Shown here one piece after another: positions 24,428 through 32,052 of a DNA stretch of 35,609 nucleotides. The stretch comes from Candidatus Saccharimonadia bacterium (GTDB taxonomy: Bacteria; Patescibacteriota; Saccharimonadia; Saccharimonadales; Saccharimonadaceae): the NCBI GenBank assembly GCA_023259925.1, contig JALRDS010000049.1, positions 1-35,609 of the forward strand, in the 5' to 3' direction. Position 1 is the first letter of the stretch; every line of letters begins with the position of its first letter. The position numbers were made by a program, and so were the translations under genes. The notes beneath the pieces are model-generated. The model had not been told where the DNA came from. It did no database searches and saw only the letters and a list, made by a program, of their open reading frames with translations.

Positions 24428-24455
24428 GGCAGGGGCTCGTGGAGACACCCCTGCC
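24428..24455. terminator. G/C-rich hairpin between the His-helix gene and the cupredoxin operon
   Basis: An 8-bp stem (GGCAGGGG with CCCCTGCC) and a 12-nt loop. There is no T-run on either side, so it may be an attenuator or an mRNA-stabilising hairpin. It lies 21 nt after the stop of the 223-residue protein. Confidence 0.45.
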
Positions 24456-24475
24456 GAACGCATTATCGTAGATAA

Positions 24476-25147
24476 TTAGAATTTCTCTGGGTATTGTTTA
24501 ACAATTGCGCCTGAAAGAGTGTCGGCAATCTTGTTGGTAATTTGCGTACGAGCGCGTGATTGTGCATCGTAAGAACCAGCAAAGTCGCCAGCGCCATGCT
24601 TATCAACTGCCTCTTTAAGCAGACCTACGTGTTCAGTTACCAACTGTGCAACTGCTTCTTTAGGAAGGTTTGGGTTTGCTTCGCTAAGGAATGTCGAGAT
24701 AGCTTCTACATAACCGTTAAGGTTCTGTACGGCTTTGTCCATACCCGCTTTATCACCAGCCTTAGCAGCAACAGTGTAGTCTACAAAGAAGCCAATGTGA
24801 CTAGCCCAAATTTCTTTAAACTGCTCACCGGCATCATCACCATAAACACTAGCGATTGCCGCTGAAATGTCGTCGGTGTTCTTACTTAGTGCACCTGCTG
24901 CAGCTTCGAATGATGGATCACCATCAAAGCCTGCTCGAGTTGCTGCGCTCGCCAAGTCAACGTGCTCTGACTCAAGATTGTTGAGTGCTGCACGAAGATC
25001 AGCTGCTTTTGTTGATGTGGAAACATCAGCCATTTGGCCGCCATCCATCTCATTCATGCCAGCAACCGCATACCCAACACCACCACCGACTGCCAAGCCA
25101 AGAGCAAGTGTCACAACTGCGACTACTACTTTATTGTGAGATTCCAT
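24476..25147 (-). CDS. Extracytoplasmic helical protein with repeated His motifs
   Basis: 223 residues. An N-terminal hydrophobic segment (7-29) is a signal or anchor. The rest is helical with an internal repeat: SEHVDLAS (His62) and TEHVGLLK (His173) correspond, and ASHIGFFVDYT (His117) and DKHGAGDF (His184) also carry His at helix ends. This suggests a four-helix bundle that may hold a metal. AAAGGAGG lies 6 nt before the ATG, the strongest ribosome-binding site in the window. It faces a MarR gene and precedes the copper protein genes, so a role in copper or redox stress is an inference. I do not recognise a named family. Confidence 0.7.
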   Translation of the reverse strand: MESHNKVVVAVVTLALGLAVGGGVGYAVAGMNEMDGGQMADVSTSTKAADLRAALNNLESEHVDLASAATRAGFDGDPSFEAAAGALSKNTDDISAAIASVYGDDAGEQFKEIWASHIGFFVDYTVAAKAGDKAGMDKAVQNLNGYVEAISTFLSEANPNLPKEAVAQLVTEHVGLLKEAVDKHGAGDFAGSYDAQSRARTQITNKIADTLSGAIVKQYPEKF

Positions 25148-25223
25148 ATGAATCCTCCTTTTAATTTAATTATTGTCGCCAAGCTGTAAGCGCTAATTAC
25201 TTAACTTTACAAACTTAACTATT

Positions 25224-25246
25224 TACTATAGTATTATATAAGTAAT
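25224..25246. promoter_or_regulatory. Palindromic promoter/operator in the MarR divergent region
   Basis: An imperfect palindrome with outer arms TTACT and AGTAA spans the MarR start codon. It contains the perfect 10-bp palindrome TACTATAGTA and the -10 box TATTAT (25232-25237), which ends 7 nt before ATG 25245. On the other strand TATAAT serves the 223-residue gene. Two direct copies of ACTTAACT lie just upstream. It is a likely binding site of the MarR protein. Confidence 0.5.
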
Positions 25247-25724
25247 GTCTGCGTCAACAAATTCATCAAATATTAATATCGCCCAGATTGCGACGTATCA
25301 ATCTGGTATTATTCAGGCATCCGCTCACCGTATCATCAATCGCATAGTGTCTGACTACCTACTACGTCACGGCCTTACTGCTATGCAGTGGTTTGCCATC
25401 GGTACAATTCATGATGCCGGCGAGCAAGGCGTACGACTATCAGACCTTAATCGCAAACTTTCCACCACACTACCATACGTAACTAACATGGTAACCCTCC
25501 TTGAGAGCAAGGGCGCTATTCTTAAAGTGGCACATGGTGGTGACTCACGAATCAAGTTGGTAAAAATTAACCCCAGCTACATCTCCACAGTAAAGCAAAT
25601 TGAATCCGAATTACGTGATCACATGCGCACAAACTTATACACCGGAGATGGCGTTACTCGTGAAGAGTTATCATCGTACATCGCCGTACTTTACAAAATT
25701 GTTCGCAATTCAGACTACGTATAG
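25245..25724 (+). CDS. MarR family transcriptional regulator
   Basis: 159 residues with the MarR layout: an N-terminal dimer helix (about 10-40), a winged helix with LTAMQWFAIGTIHDAGEQGVRLSDL and recognition helix LPYVTNMVTLLESKGAI, a wing with GGDSRIKLVKI, and a C-terminal dimer helix. MarR proteins are often repressors that react to small phenolic or oxidising molecules or metals. The gene diverges from the 223-residue His protein and the copper protein operon, which are the likely targets. ATG 25245 is right after the -10 box, a leaderless layout. Confidence 0.92.
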   Translation: MSASTNSSNINIAQIATYQSGIIQASAHRIINRIVSDYLLRHGLTAMQWFAIGTIHDAGEQGVRLSDLNRKLSTTLPYVTNMVTLLESKGAILKVAHGGDSRIKLVKINPSYISTVKQIESELRDHMRTNLYTGDGVTREELSSYIAVLYKIVRNSDYV

Positions 25725-25735
25725 CACATAATATT

Positions 25736-26350
25736 CTAGTGAATAATACTAGTGATAGTGGCTTCAGTCAGTGGCTCCGTCATTACACCGCATTGCGTCA
25801 ATAACGAAGCCACAATATCAGTAGGGAATCCAACAATAATATCCTTTCTACCTTCAATTTGTCGTAGCATCGGTTGAATTAATGGATGCTGCACGGCATA
25901 TCCACCAGCTTTATCGAGTGGATCATCCGTAGCCACATAAGCTTGAATCTGTTCTTCATCGTAGCCATTAAACAACACAGTTGCCGTTGCCGCTTTTGTT
26001 ATGCGGATGTTATTTTTTATACCGACCACTGCAATTCCAGTTGTCACATAGTTCGGAGCTTGCATAACATCACGTAGCATGCCCAAAGCATCGGCTCGTG
26101 ATTCAGGCTTCCCTAGTTGATGGCCGTCAACCGTAACAATTGTGTCACTACCTATTACCAATGCCTCTGGATAGCGCTCTGCAACGTCAAGCGCCTTGCC
26201 TAGTGCCAGCTCTTTTGCCACTAGCTCTGGGTCACGGCCATCATCTAGATACTCGTCAAAGTTACTTGGTATAGTTTCAAACTCAACACCCATGGCTTCA
26301 AGCAGCTGCTTGCGCCTGGGTGACTGGCTAGCAAGAATAATACGCGTCAC
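25736..26350 (-). CDS. maf: Maf family nucleotide pyrophosphatase
   Basis: 204 residues with the Maf signature at the N-terminus (LASQSPRRKQLL), the metal-binding IGSDTIV motif near residue 69 and the KPES segment. Maf proteins hydrolyse non-canonical or TTP/UTP-type nucleotides to monophosphates and are linked to septum control. The start is GTG 26350, 10 nt after the stop of the YggT-like gene, with no clear ribosome-binding site, so coupling is likely. It is convergent with the MarR gene. Confidence 0.93.
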   Translation of the reverse strand: MTRIILASQSPRRKQLLEAMGVEFETIPSNFDEYLDDGRDPELVAKELALGKALDVAERYPEALVIGSDTIVTVDGHQLGKPESRADALGMLRDVMQAPNYVTTGIAVVGIKNNIRITKAATATVLFNGYDEEQIQAYVATDDPLDKAGGYAVQHPLIQPMLRQIEGRKDIIVGFPTDIVASLLTQCGVMTEPLTEATITSIIH

Positions 26351-26360
26351 AAAAGCAACT

Positions 26361-26747
26361 TTATATTTCTTCGTGCGGCCGAGTAAGTGTTAATAGTTTT
26401 GCGGCGCCCCATCCTAGTAGCGTATAAATAACAATCGCAACCAGGCTACTTAATTCAAGTACCGATTTGCCATATGTAGGTGTATAGCTAAAGATGCCGT
26501 AGAATGGTGATGCAAAGAAACCACTTACCCCATATACAAAGTCTACGAATGGCGAACCTTCATTTGCAGCCAGCAGTAGCAAGGCAACTCGAAGTGCCAA
26601 AAAGGTAATAATAACGCCAACAATAAACCATACTATACGCTGCGCCACCACAATACCCGATGTAGCACTGCCCCTAGCTTGTTTACGTTCCACCGTGTCT
26701 CCGTTTGAGTTTACTTGCTCAACGGTTGTAGTTTTATCTTCTTGCAT
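26361..26747 (-). CDS. YggT-like membrane protein
   Basis: 128 residues. A polar N-terminal part of about 35 residues precedes two membrane helices (VWFIVGVIITFLALRVALLLL and SSLVAIVIYTLLGWGAAKLL). The pattern between them, VDFVYGVSGFFASPFYGIF, resembles YggT/YlmG proteins, which have conserved Pro and Phe residues after the first helix. ATG 26747 is preferred over ATG 26759 because GGAGG (26753-26757) lies 5 nt before it. A TATAAT box lies at 26783-26788. YggT proteins are linked to division or membrane organisation in a general way. Confidence 0.65.
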   Translation of the reverse strand: MQEDKTTTVEQVNSNGDTVERKQARGSATSGIVVAQRIVWFIVGVIITFLALRVALLLLAANEGSPFVDFVYGVSGFFASPFYGIFSYTPTYGKSVLELSSLVAIVIYTLLGWGAAKLLTLTRPHEEI

Positions 26748-26826
26748 GAATGCCTCCATTCAATTAGAGAGTAGTGAGTGTAATTATATAATAAATTATG
26801 AAATATTGCACCCCTATACACCCCTT

Positions 26827-26867
26827 CAAAGAAATTACCCCACAAGTAATGTGAGGTAATTTCTTTG
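26827..26867. repeat. Long hairpin directly after the tRNA
   Basis: A perfect 13-bp inverted repeat (26827-26839 and 26855-26867) continues, after one mismatch, into a 4-bp inner stem (CACA/TGTG) with a 5-nt loop. On the minus strand it starts within the CCA end of the tRNA gene. There is no T-run after it. It may be a terminator of a non-standard kind or a 3' processing signal for the tRNA. Confidence 0.6.
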
Positions 26868-26942
26868 GTAGCAGCGACAAGGATTGAACTTGTGACCTCA
26901 GGCTTATGAGTCCTGCGCTCTAACCGACTGAGCTACGCTGCC
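26866..26942 (-). tRNA. tRNA-Met (CAT), elongator or Ile2 type
   Basis: A full cloverleaf on the minus strand with a seven-pair acceptor stem (first pair G-U), D-arm GCTC/GAGC, anticodon loop CTCATAA with CAT, T-loop TTCAATC and encoded CCA. The anticodon stem lacks the three G-C pairs of initiator tRNAs and the last stem pair is A-G. It is therefore an elongator Met or the lysidine-modified Ile(CAT) tRNA. TilS, needed for the latter, is encoded at 18939-19769. Confidence 0.93.
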
Positions 26943-27004
26943 GTACGTTGTTACTTGGTAGATTGTAGCAAATACTTTTTGTTTTTTCCAGAGGTAGCTT
27001 ACCG

Positions 27005-27571
27005 CTACATATTTGAGCGGTTGTAGTGTCGCTCTGTCATTTTTGTTATAAAGAATGTAAATAGCACAGTAAAGCCGATTGCCAGTGGCATAGATAGTAT
27101 AAGAAATATCATTGTAAGCGAGTCGATAGGGATACCGGTAAGCCATTTTGTTATATATACGGATGGCAGTATAACCAACGTGCTGGCAACAGTGTTTATA
27201 AAGACGGTTACAAATACAGGCCTATCAGTAATGTCATTGCGGCGTAAATATCGATACAATGCAGCAATTACTGCCACTGAAATGACGATACTAAGAAACC
27301 CAGCGCCCATACTCATACGGGTAGTGTACGTGTTTTCTACGGTTGCAGATAATTCATCAATTGCTTCAGCATCCGCTTTTGTTACCTCAGCCTGGTCAAG
27401 AGATAAATCTACCTTTTGCAGCTCCGCCAATTGCTGACCAGCGGTACGATGCTCGGTCGTTGGGTAGGCTAGATACGTAGTGAGTGTACTAAAGCTAAGC
27501 GTTACAGTAGCAATCATTAGCGTAATGACAAAGTACTGTTTTAGATGACGAGTTGATTGCATTTTAGACAT
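27005..27571 (-). CDS. Four-helix membrane protein of unknown function
   Basis: 188 residues. Helix 1 (about 14-35) is followed by an outer loop with a helical, acid-rich part (QLAELQKVDLSLDQAEVTKADAEAIDEL) and three further helices. This could be a sensor-like layout or an assembly factor. I do not recognise a family. ATG 27571 lies 11 nt after a TATACT box, so its leader is at most a few bases. A second ATG at 27562 is also possible. The tRNA gene follows 62 nt downstream on the same strand. Confidence 0.6.
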   Translation of the reverse strand: MSKMQSTRHLKQYFVITLMIATVTLSFSTLTTYLAYPTTEHRTAGQQLAELQKVDLSLDQAEVTKADAEAIDELSATVENTYTTRMSMGAGFLSIVISVAVIAALYRYLRRNDITDRPVFVTVFINTVASTLVILPSVYITKWLTGIPIDSLTMIFLILSMPLAIGFTVLFTFFITKMTERHYNRSNM

Positions 27572-27576
27572 AGATA

Positions 27577-28002
27577 ACTATCAGTATATACAACCTTTCA
27601 ATCCTTCGCTACTGAATAACCGGACTGCGACATCTTGTTACATCACAACACGAGGCCGAAAGGGAAGTAGTTTGCTAATTGAGACACTCCTGATAATACA
27701 TTCTTCGAACAAGAGCTCATTGGGACATGACTCTCACCCTGTTTCATTCAACCATATAGTTGAATATATTTATACCACTTCTAAAGTTCAATATCAGTAA
27801 GCCCAGCTAGTCTACGGGTAACAAATGTCTGTAAATGATCACTAGTACGTTCCATATTCCAGCTTGCTGTAATTGTATTTACGTTTGCTTCCATGGTGAT
27901 TTGTTTCTTTCTTTACTAATTGTTTGTTTTGTTTGCTTGTAATATTATTTAAGCATAAACTTTAAAAAAAAGCAATACCTTTTTATAGTTTATAACTCGA
28001 TT
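27577..28002. other. Gap of about 430 nt with little recognisable content
   Basis: Apart from the possible 37-residue frame (27781-27894) and a 7-bp hairpin (27746-27765: ATTCAAC with GTTGAAT), I see no gene, RNA or repeat family here. The 27900-28000 part is very AT-rich and carries the promoter region for the plus-strand operon that starts at 28065. Confidence 0.5.
27781..27894 (-). CDS. Possible 37-residue peptide
   Basis: A small minus-strand frame from ATG 27894 to a TAG stop, starting MEANVNTITASWNMERTSDH and ending RRLAGLTDIEL. It is polar and probably helical. There is no clear ribosome-binding site (AAAGAAAGAAAC upstream), but it is preceded by AT-rich promoter-like DNA and followed by a hairpin. 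It lies in an otherwise empty gap. It may be chance. Confidence 0.3.
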   Translation of the reverse strand: MEANVNTITASWNMERTSDHLQTFVTRRLAGLTDIEL

Positions 28003-28003
28003 T

Positions 28004-28033
28004 TTGTATGGACAGATACGGTTATGGTATAAA
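28004..28033 (+). promoter_or_regulatory. Promoter of the membrane-ATP-cone-oxidoreductase operon
   Basis: TTGTAT (28004-28009), an 18-nt spacer and TATAAA (28028-28033) with an extended TGG upstream. Transcription would start near 28040, about 25 nt before ATG 28065. It argues against the earlier in-frame ATG at 28008. Confidence 0.55.
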
Positions 28034-28064
28034 TAGTGTAGGATTATACCTAAAAATCAAACAT

Positions 28065-28784
28065 ATGAATACTATAGATGCATTTGTCATCGTTACTATC
28101 GCCGGACTACTTCACGCCAGTTTTCAATTGAGCGTGAGCATGTTGACGCTACTTTCAAGTCACACCATTGGGGCAAAGAAGTCACACAACCGATTACTCG
28201 GGCTAACGAATAGTTTTACATTCGGTGCCCTCGTAATGACCGTGTTGCTATTATCAACCATATCGTTGATTATTACGCTTAGCTCTACGTCGCTCATACT
28301 AGCCTTGTGGGTAGCGGCCTGCGGTCTCTTACTTGGACTCGGCATTGCTGTATGGATTTTTTACTACAGAAAAGAGCAGGGGACTACCATTTGGCTCCCC
28401 CGCTCTCTTGCTCGCTACTTATCAGATCGAACCAAAGCAACCAAAGAACCAGCCGAAGCGTTCGCACTTGGATTAGTGAGTATACTTGCCGAACTACTGT
28501 TCATACTTGCACCCTTAATAGTTGCCAGCTTAGTGCTAACACAGCTCTCACCTACGCTTCAAGTGTTCGGAATTGTAACCTATATCGCCATCTCTCTCCT
28601 TCCCCTCTTTGTTATTACCGGACTAGTTGGCAGTGGACACAAGATTAGCAACATCCAACGCTGGCGCGAACAAAATAAACGTTTCCTACAGTTTATTGCA
28701 GGCACGGGCTCATTCGCTCTTGGGTTTTACATTTACGTACATCAGGTACTCACCCCAGCTATGCTCGGGGGAGGAATGTACTAA
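28065..28784 (+). CDS. Six-helix membrane protein of unknown function
   Basis: 239 residues with two sets of about three hydrophobic helices separated by a polar, positively charged stretch (YYRKEQGTTIWLPRSLARYLSDRTKATKEP). The two-set layout resembles small transporters of the LysE or CcdA type, but the CcdA cysteines are absent. The start is at ATG 28065 on promoter grounds, and the reading frame itself is open from 28008. Its stop overlaps the ATP-cone start by one base (TAATG). It is the first gene of a three-gene operon. A redox or metal transport role is an inference from the neighbour oxidoreductase. Confidence 0.6.
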   Translation: MNTIDAFVIVTIAGLLHASFQLSVSMLTLLSSHTIGAKKSHNRLLGLTNSFTFGALVMTVLLLSTISLIITLSSTSLILALWVAACGLLLGLGIAVWIFYYRKEQGTTIWLPRSLARYLSDRTKATKEPAEAFALGLVSILAELLFILAPLIVASLVLTQLSPTLQVFGIVTYIAISLLPLFVITGLVGSGHKISNIQRWREQNKRFLQFIAGTGSFALGFYIYVHQVLTPAMLGGGMY

Positions 28785-29074
28785 TGACGAAGTCACGAAC
28801 CATTGGTGTCGTTAAACGTGGTGGCAAGCGCACCACTGAGCAATTCGATAAAGATAAACTATACGCCAGTATTCAAGCGGCCTGCTTGAGCGTGCGTAGT
28901 CCACATGGCATGGCCTCTACGGTGGCGGATTCAGTATGTGCTGTTGTTTTAGATTGGTGCAAGAACCGCCCCGAAGTAACGTCAGACGACGTACGACGAG
29001 TTTCTGCAAATCATTTAGAGCAGATACACCCTGAAGCGGCATATTTATACAAACATCATCGACTCGTACTTTAG
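28784..29074 (+). CDS. Stand-alone ATP-cone domain protein
   Basis: 96 residues made of one ATP-cone domain: VVKRGGKRTTEQFDKDKLYASIQAAC at the front and a helical end with EAAYLYKHHRLVL. ATP-cones bind ATP or dATP and normally sit in NrdR or at the N-terminus of ribonucleotide reductase, where they sense nucleotide level. Here no zinc ribbon or reductase is attached. It is coupled to the membrane protein upstream and followed 10 nt later by the oxidoreductase. It might regulate one of them by nucleotide binding. Confidence 0.75.
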   Translation: MTKSRTIGVVKRGGKRTTEQFDKDKLYASIQAACLSVRSPHGMASTVADSVCAVVLDWCKNRPEVTSDDVRRVSANHLEQIHPEAAYLYKHHRLVL

Positions 29075-29084
29075 GAGAAACTGT

Positions 29085-30458
29085 ATGGCAAAAAAACCAC
29101 AATTTGACTACGACCTCATCGTTATTGGCAGCGGCGCAGGCGGCAGCGCAGCGGCTAGTATCACTGCAAGAAAAGGCAAACGGGTGGCGATAATTGAAGC
29201 CGACACCTTTGGTGGCGACTCCCCTAACTGGAGCGACGTACCAACCAAAGCCCTGCTGCACGCTGCTCACCTATACGACGACGCTCGACACGGATCACGC
29301 TTTGGATTGCGCTCAAGTACACTCGGCTACAACTACCCGTCAATTCGTAGCTGGAAAGATTTAGCAGTCAAACGGACCGGCGCTGGTGGCAACAGGCGCT
29401 TTTACGAAAACGAAGGCATAGCCACCTTTAACTCCCCCGCTCACTTCCTTAGCCCAAATGAAATCACCGTAAACCGGCGTCATTTATCGGCCGAAAATTT
29501 TATTATTGCTACCGGCTCACATTGGGTAACACCAGACATTCCAGGCCTTGCCGACACCGGCTTTTTAACACCACGATCGATTTTGCACGCTATTCGTCCG
29601 CCTAAAAGCTTATTTATTATTGGCGGCGGAACAATCGGCGTAGAAATTGCTCAGTTAATGGCTACGTTTGGAACAAAAGTATACATAGCCGAGGTGGCTT
29701 CGCGCTTGCTCCCTAAGGAAGACGAGGAAGTTGGAGTGCTACTGGAGCGCCTGCTCACCGAGAATAAGGGTGCAACTATACTTACTCAAGCACGCGTAGT
29801 AAGTACCCAAAAATATTCACTTCGAAAAAAAGTTACCTACACACGTGGTGGCGTAGAAAAGTCGGTGCAAGTAGATGACATTCTTGTAGCTACTGGTCGA
29901 CGACCAACGGTTGATTTGGGGCTTGAAAATGCAAGCATCAGCTACACCCCGAAAGGCATTGAAGTGAATCAATATCTGCAAACAACTGCACGACACATTT
30001 ATGCAGCCGGGGATGTACTGGGGCATAATCAGCATACCCATTCTGCCCTGCTCGAAAGCCGAGTGGCTGCTCATAACCTGCTAAACAAACAAAAAATATC
30101 GCCAGACTACACCGGAACACCACGACTCACCTTTACATCACCAGATATTGCATCAGTTGGCCTGAGTGAAGATGACTGTACTAAGCGAGACCTCACAACA
30201 AAAATAGGTTTGGCACCGCTCAATATGATTGCACGCTCAAATACAAGTGATTTTCGAGATGGCTTTGTAAAAATTATTGCCGATAAAAACGGCACCGTGC
30301 TCGGAGCAACGGTGATGGCACCACACGCTGCCGAAATTATTCACGAGCTTACGTTAGCCATTAAACATGGCTTGTCCGTGCAAGACATCGCAGCAACTCC
30401 GCACGCATTCTTAAGCTGGAGTGAAGCAGTACGCGTAGCAGCAAGCAGAGCCAGTTAG
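29085..30458 (+). CDS. Pyridine nucleotide-disulfide oxidoreductase family protein lacking redox cysteines
   Basis: 457 residues with the fold of dihydrolipoamide dehydrogenase and mercuric reductase. The FAD motif is GSGAGG (15-20), the NAD(P) motif is IIGGGTIGVEIAQ near 180, and the second FAD motif is IYAAGDV. A dimer domain follows. In place of GGTCxNxGCxPxK it reads GGDSPNWSDVPTK (43-55), so both cysteines are lost (Ser46 and Asp51). In the C-terminal HxHPT motif the second His is Phe442 (HAFLSWSE). Such proteins cannot use disulfide chemistry. They may reduce quinones or metals through FAD alone. AGGAG lies 7 nt before the ATG. It is the last gene of its operon. Confidence 0.85.
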   Translation: MAKKPQFDYDLIVIGSGAGGSAAASITARKGKRVAIIEADTFGGDSPNWSDVPTKALLHAAHLYDDARHGSRFGLRSSTLGYNYPSIRSWKDLAVKRTGAGGNRRFYENEGIATFNSPAHFLSPNEITVNRRHLSAENFIIATGSHWVTPDIPGLADTGFLTPRSILHAIRPPKSLFIIGGGTIGVEIAQLMATFGTKVYIAEVASRLLPKEDEEVGVLLERLLTENKGATILTQARVVSTQKYSLRKKVTYTRGGVEKSVQVDDILVATGRRPTVDLGLENASISYTPKGIEVNQYLQTTARHIYAAGDVLGHNQHTHSALLESRVAAHNLLNKQKISPDYTGTPRLTFTSPDIASVGLSEDDCTKRDLTTKIGLAPLNMIARSNTSDFRDGFVKIIADKNGTVLGATVMAPHAAEIIHELTLAIKHGLSVQDIAATPHAFLSWSEAVRVAASRAS

Positions 30459-30472
30459 CTGGTTAGTCTTCG

Positions 30473-31117
30473 CTACGGGCGATGCATTGTGTAATAAACG
30501 GCAAGCACCCATGCACCACTTACTAACCAGCCAGCGAGAACATCCGACGGATAGTGCACCCCTAAATACAACCGTGAATACCCAATAAACAGCGTAAACA
30601 CAGTTGCACCCGCTACAATCAGCCATCGGAACCGAGTTCCCCACCCAAGTAGGCTCACTGCAACCGCAAGTGCACTGCTCGCCGTAGCGTGCCCACTCGG
30701 GAACGAGTAGCTTGTTTCTTCAACAAGATGCACCCACAATTCAGGACGATCACGAATAAAAATAAACTTTAATAGCACATTCAAAAGCACTGCGCCGACT
30801 AAACTGAAGGCGATAAATAGCATGTGATTCCATCGTTTTTTAACCGAAAAGTAGCCGGTGAGCATCAACCCAATCACGGCAACGCCAATAACACCTCCGG
30901 TGTCTGTACCAATAACGAATAGTCTATCCAGTGTTGATGATGCCGTGCTACGAACCAGTTGCAGCAATGCCTCATCGTAGGGCAGCGTGTCACCCTCAAC
31001 AACTTCATCAGCTAGTACGCCAAAGAGTGATGTTAATACCGCAAACACAGCGAGCAAATACATAACTGAACGATGATAGACTACTGCGTTTTTGATTTTT
31101 TGTAGTTCAATTCGCAT
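30473..31117 (-). CDS. PAP2 superfamily membrane phosphatase
   Basis: 214 residues with about six membrane helices and the full PAP2 motif set: KFIFIRDRP (motif 1), SFPSGHATASS (motif 2) and SRLYLGVHYPSD (motif 3). Such enzymes remove phosphate from lipids, for example phosphatidate or undecaprenyl diphosphate. ATG 31117 follows the lipid kinase stop by one base. A longer start at 31150 would overlap that gene by 32 nt. Pairing with a lipid kinase suggests a phosphorylation and dephosphorylation pair on the same kind of lipid. A BacA-type role in undecaprenyl recycling is possible. Confidence 0.9.
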   Translation of the reverse strand: MRIELQKIKNAVVYHRSVMYLLAVFAVLTSLFGVLADEVVEGDTLPYDEALLQLVRSTASSTLDRLFVIGTDTGGVIGVAVIGLMLTGYFSVKKRWNHMLFIAFSLVGAVLLNVLLKFIFIRDRPELWVHLVEETSYSFPSGHATASSALAVAVSLLGWGTRFRWLIVAGATVFTLFIGYSRLYLGVHYPSDVLAGWLVSGAWVLAVYYTMHRP

Positions 31118-31118
31118 T

Positions 31119-32000
31119 TCAATAGCGCACCTTAATCGATTTAGCTGCAACCGACAGTTTGACTGGGGTGGTAAACGCTAGTTCACCGTCCAGCTCGACT
31201 TTTTGCTGAGGCGTGGTGTGAATACGAATGTTTCTGCCTAGCACATATGAATGATGGCGTATACTTTTTCGCCTACCGCTATAAAAATCAATCATCCTAA
31301 ACACAAGACCAAGCTTTGAACGACCCCCGAGTGCAAACAGCACTAACTCACGACTTGTTAGTGCTGCATCAGTCGCGATTGCCTTTCCGGCGTGATACCG
31401 ACCATTCGCGATCACCAGCTGATGGGTTTCCATAGAGATTTCCATATCAGCATCAACATCACTAATACGCACATAGAATGGCTTGTGTTTGACTAGTTCA
31501 ATCATCCCAACCAACCCATACGCCAACCTGCCAAAATACTTCTTTTGGCGATTCGTTACATTAGAAGCAATATTTGCAGACACACCTATCGTTGCAGCAT
31601 TCGCAAAATACTCATTGTCAATCTTACCTAAGTCAACCTCCCTAGCTTTTGAGTGTGCGATTCGTTTTACGCAATCATCGATTGACTCTGGCATGCCTAT
31701 ACTTCTTGCAAAGTTATTAGTAGTACCAAGAGGAATAATGCCAATTTCTTTATTCGTATACGCAACGTAGTCCACGGCATTACTGATAGTTCCGTCACCG
31801 CCACCTATTAAAATCAACGTCTCATTCGCAGCTAATGCTTTTTTCATAGCCTGTTCTAGCGAATCACCCGATTTAGAAACCGTGAAGGTGGCGCGTAACT
31901 CAATTGAGTATTTCTGGCATGCAGCAGCAATATCATCAAGCAATCTTTGACTCCTTCGCGACGACTTGTTTACCACTAATACGGCAGCTTGCTGTTTCAT
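31119..32000 (-). CDS. Diacylglycerol/lipid kinase (DagK/YegS-like)
   Basis: 293 residues. The N-terminal nucleotide domain has GGGDGT near residue 70 and IIPLGTTNNFARS, the family's signature. The C-terminal beta-rich domain ends in VELDGELAFTTPVKLSV, which fits the DGE motif. Members phosphorylate diacylglycerol, undecaprenol or other lipids. An extended -10 (TGGTAAAAT) ends 9 nt before ATG 32000, so the leader is very short. It is upstream of and coupled to the PAP2 gene and diverges from the second six-hairpin gene. Confidence 0.92.
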   Translation of the reverse strand: MKQQAAVLVVNKSSRRSQRLLDDIAAACQKYSIELRATFTVSKSGDSLEQAMKKALAANETLILIGGGDGTISNAVDYVAYTNKEIGIIPLGTTNNFARSIGMPESIDDCVKRIAHSKAREVDLGKIDNEYFANAATIGVSANIASNVTNRQKKYFGRLAYGLVGMIELVKHKPFYVRISDVDADMEISMETHQLVIANGRYHAGKAIATDAALTSRELVLFALGGRSKLGLVFRMIDFYSGRRKSIRHHSYVLGRNIRIHTTPQQKVELDGELAFTTPVKLSVAAKSIKVRY

Positions 32001-32009
32001 ACTACATCT

Positions 32010-32018
32010 ATTTTACCA
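32010..32018 (-). promoter_or_regulatory. Extended -10 of lipid kinase operon
   Basis: On the minus strand TGGTAAAAT ends 9 nt before ATG 32000. It forms a compact divergent pair with the plus-strand -10 at 32041-32046. Confidence 0.5.
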
Positions 32019-32040
32019 ATTGCCGAGCAAGTTCATACAG

Positions 32041-32046
32041 TATACT
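32041..32046 (+). promoter_or_regulatory. -10 box, leaderless promoter of six-hairpin copy 2
   Basis: TATACT ends 6 nt before ATG 32053. A possible -35 TTGCCG lies 15 nt upstream (32020-32025). The upstream in-frame ATG at 31966 lies before it and inside the kinase gene. Confidence 0.6.
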
Positions 32047-32052
32047 GAAACT

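Noticed and set aside
24428..24455. Strong rho-independent terminator
   Set aside because: The stem is good but there is no T-run on either side, so I list it only as a low-confidence hairpin.
26866..26942. Initiator tRNA-fMet
   Set aside because: The anticodon stem lacks three consecutive G-C pairs and the first acceptor pair is G-U, not the C-A mismatch.
26904..27146. Minus-strand open frame of 80 codons over the tRNA
   Set aside because: It runs through the tRNA gene and into the four-helix protein gene in another frame, and has no start signal.
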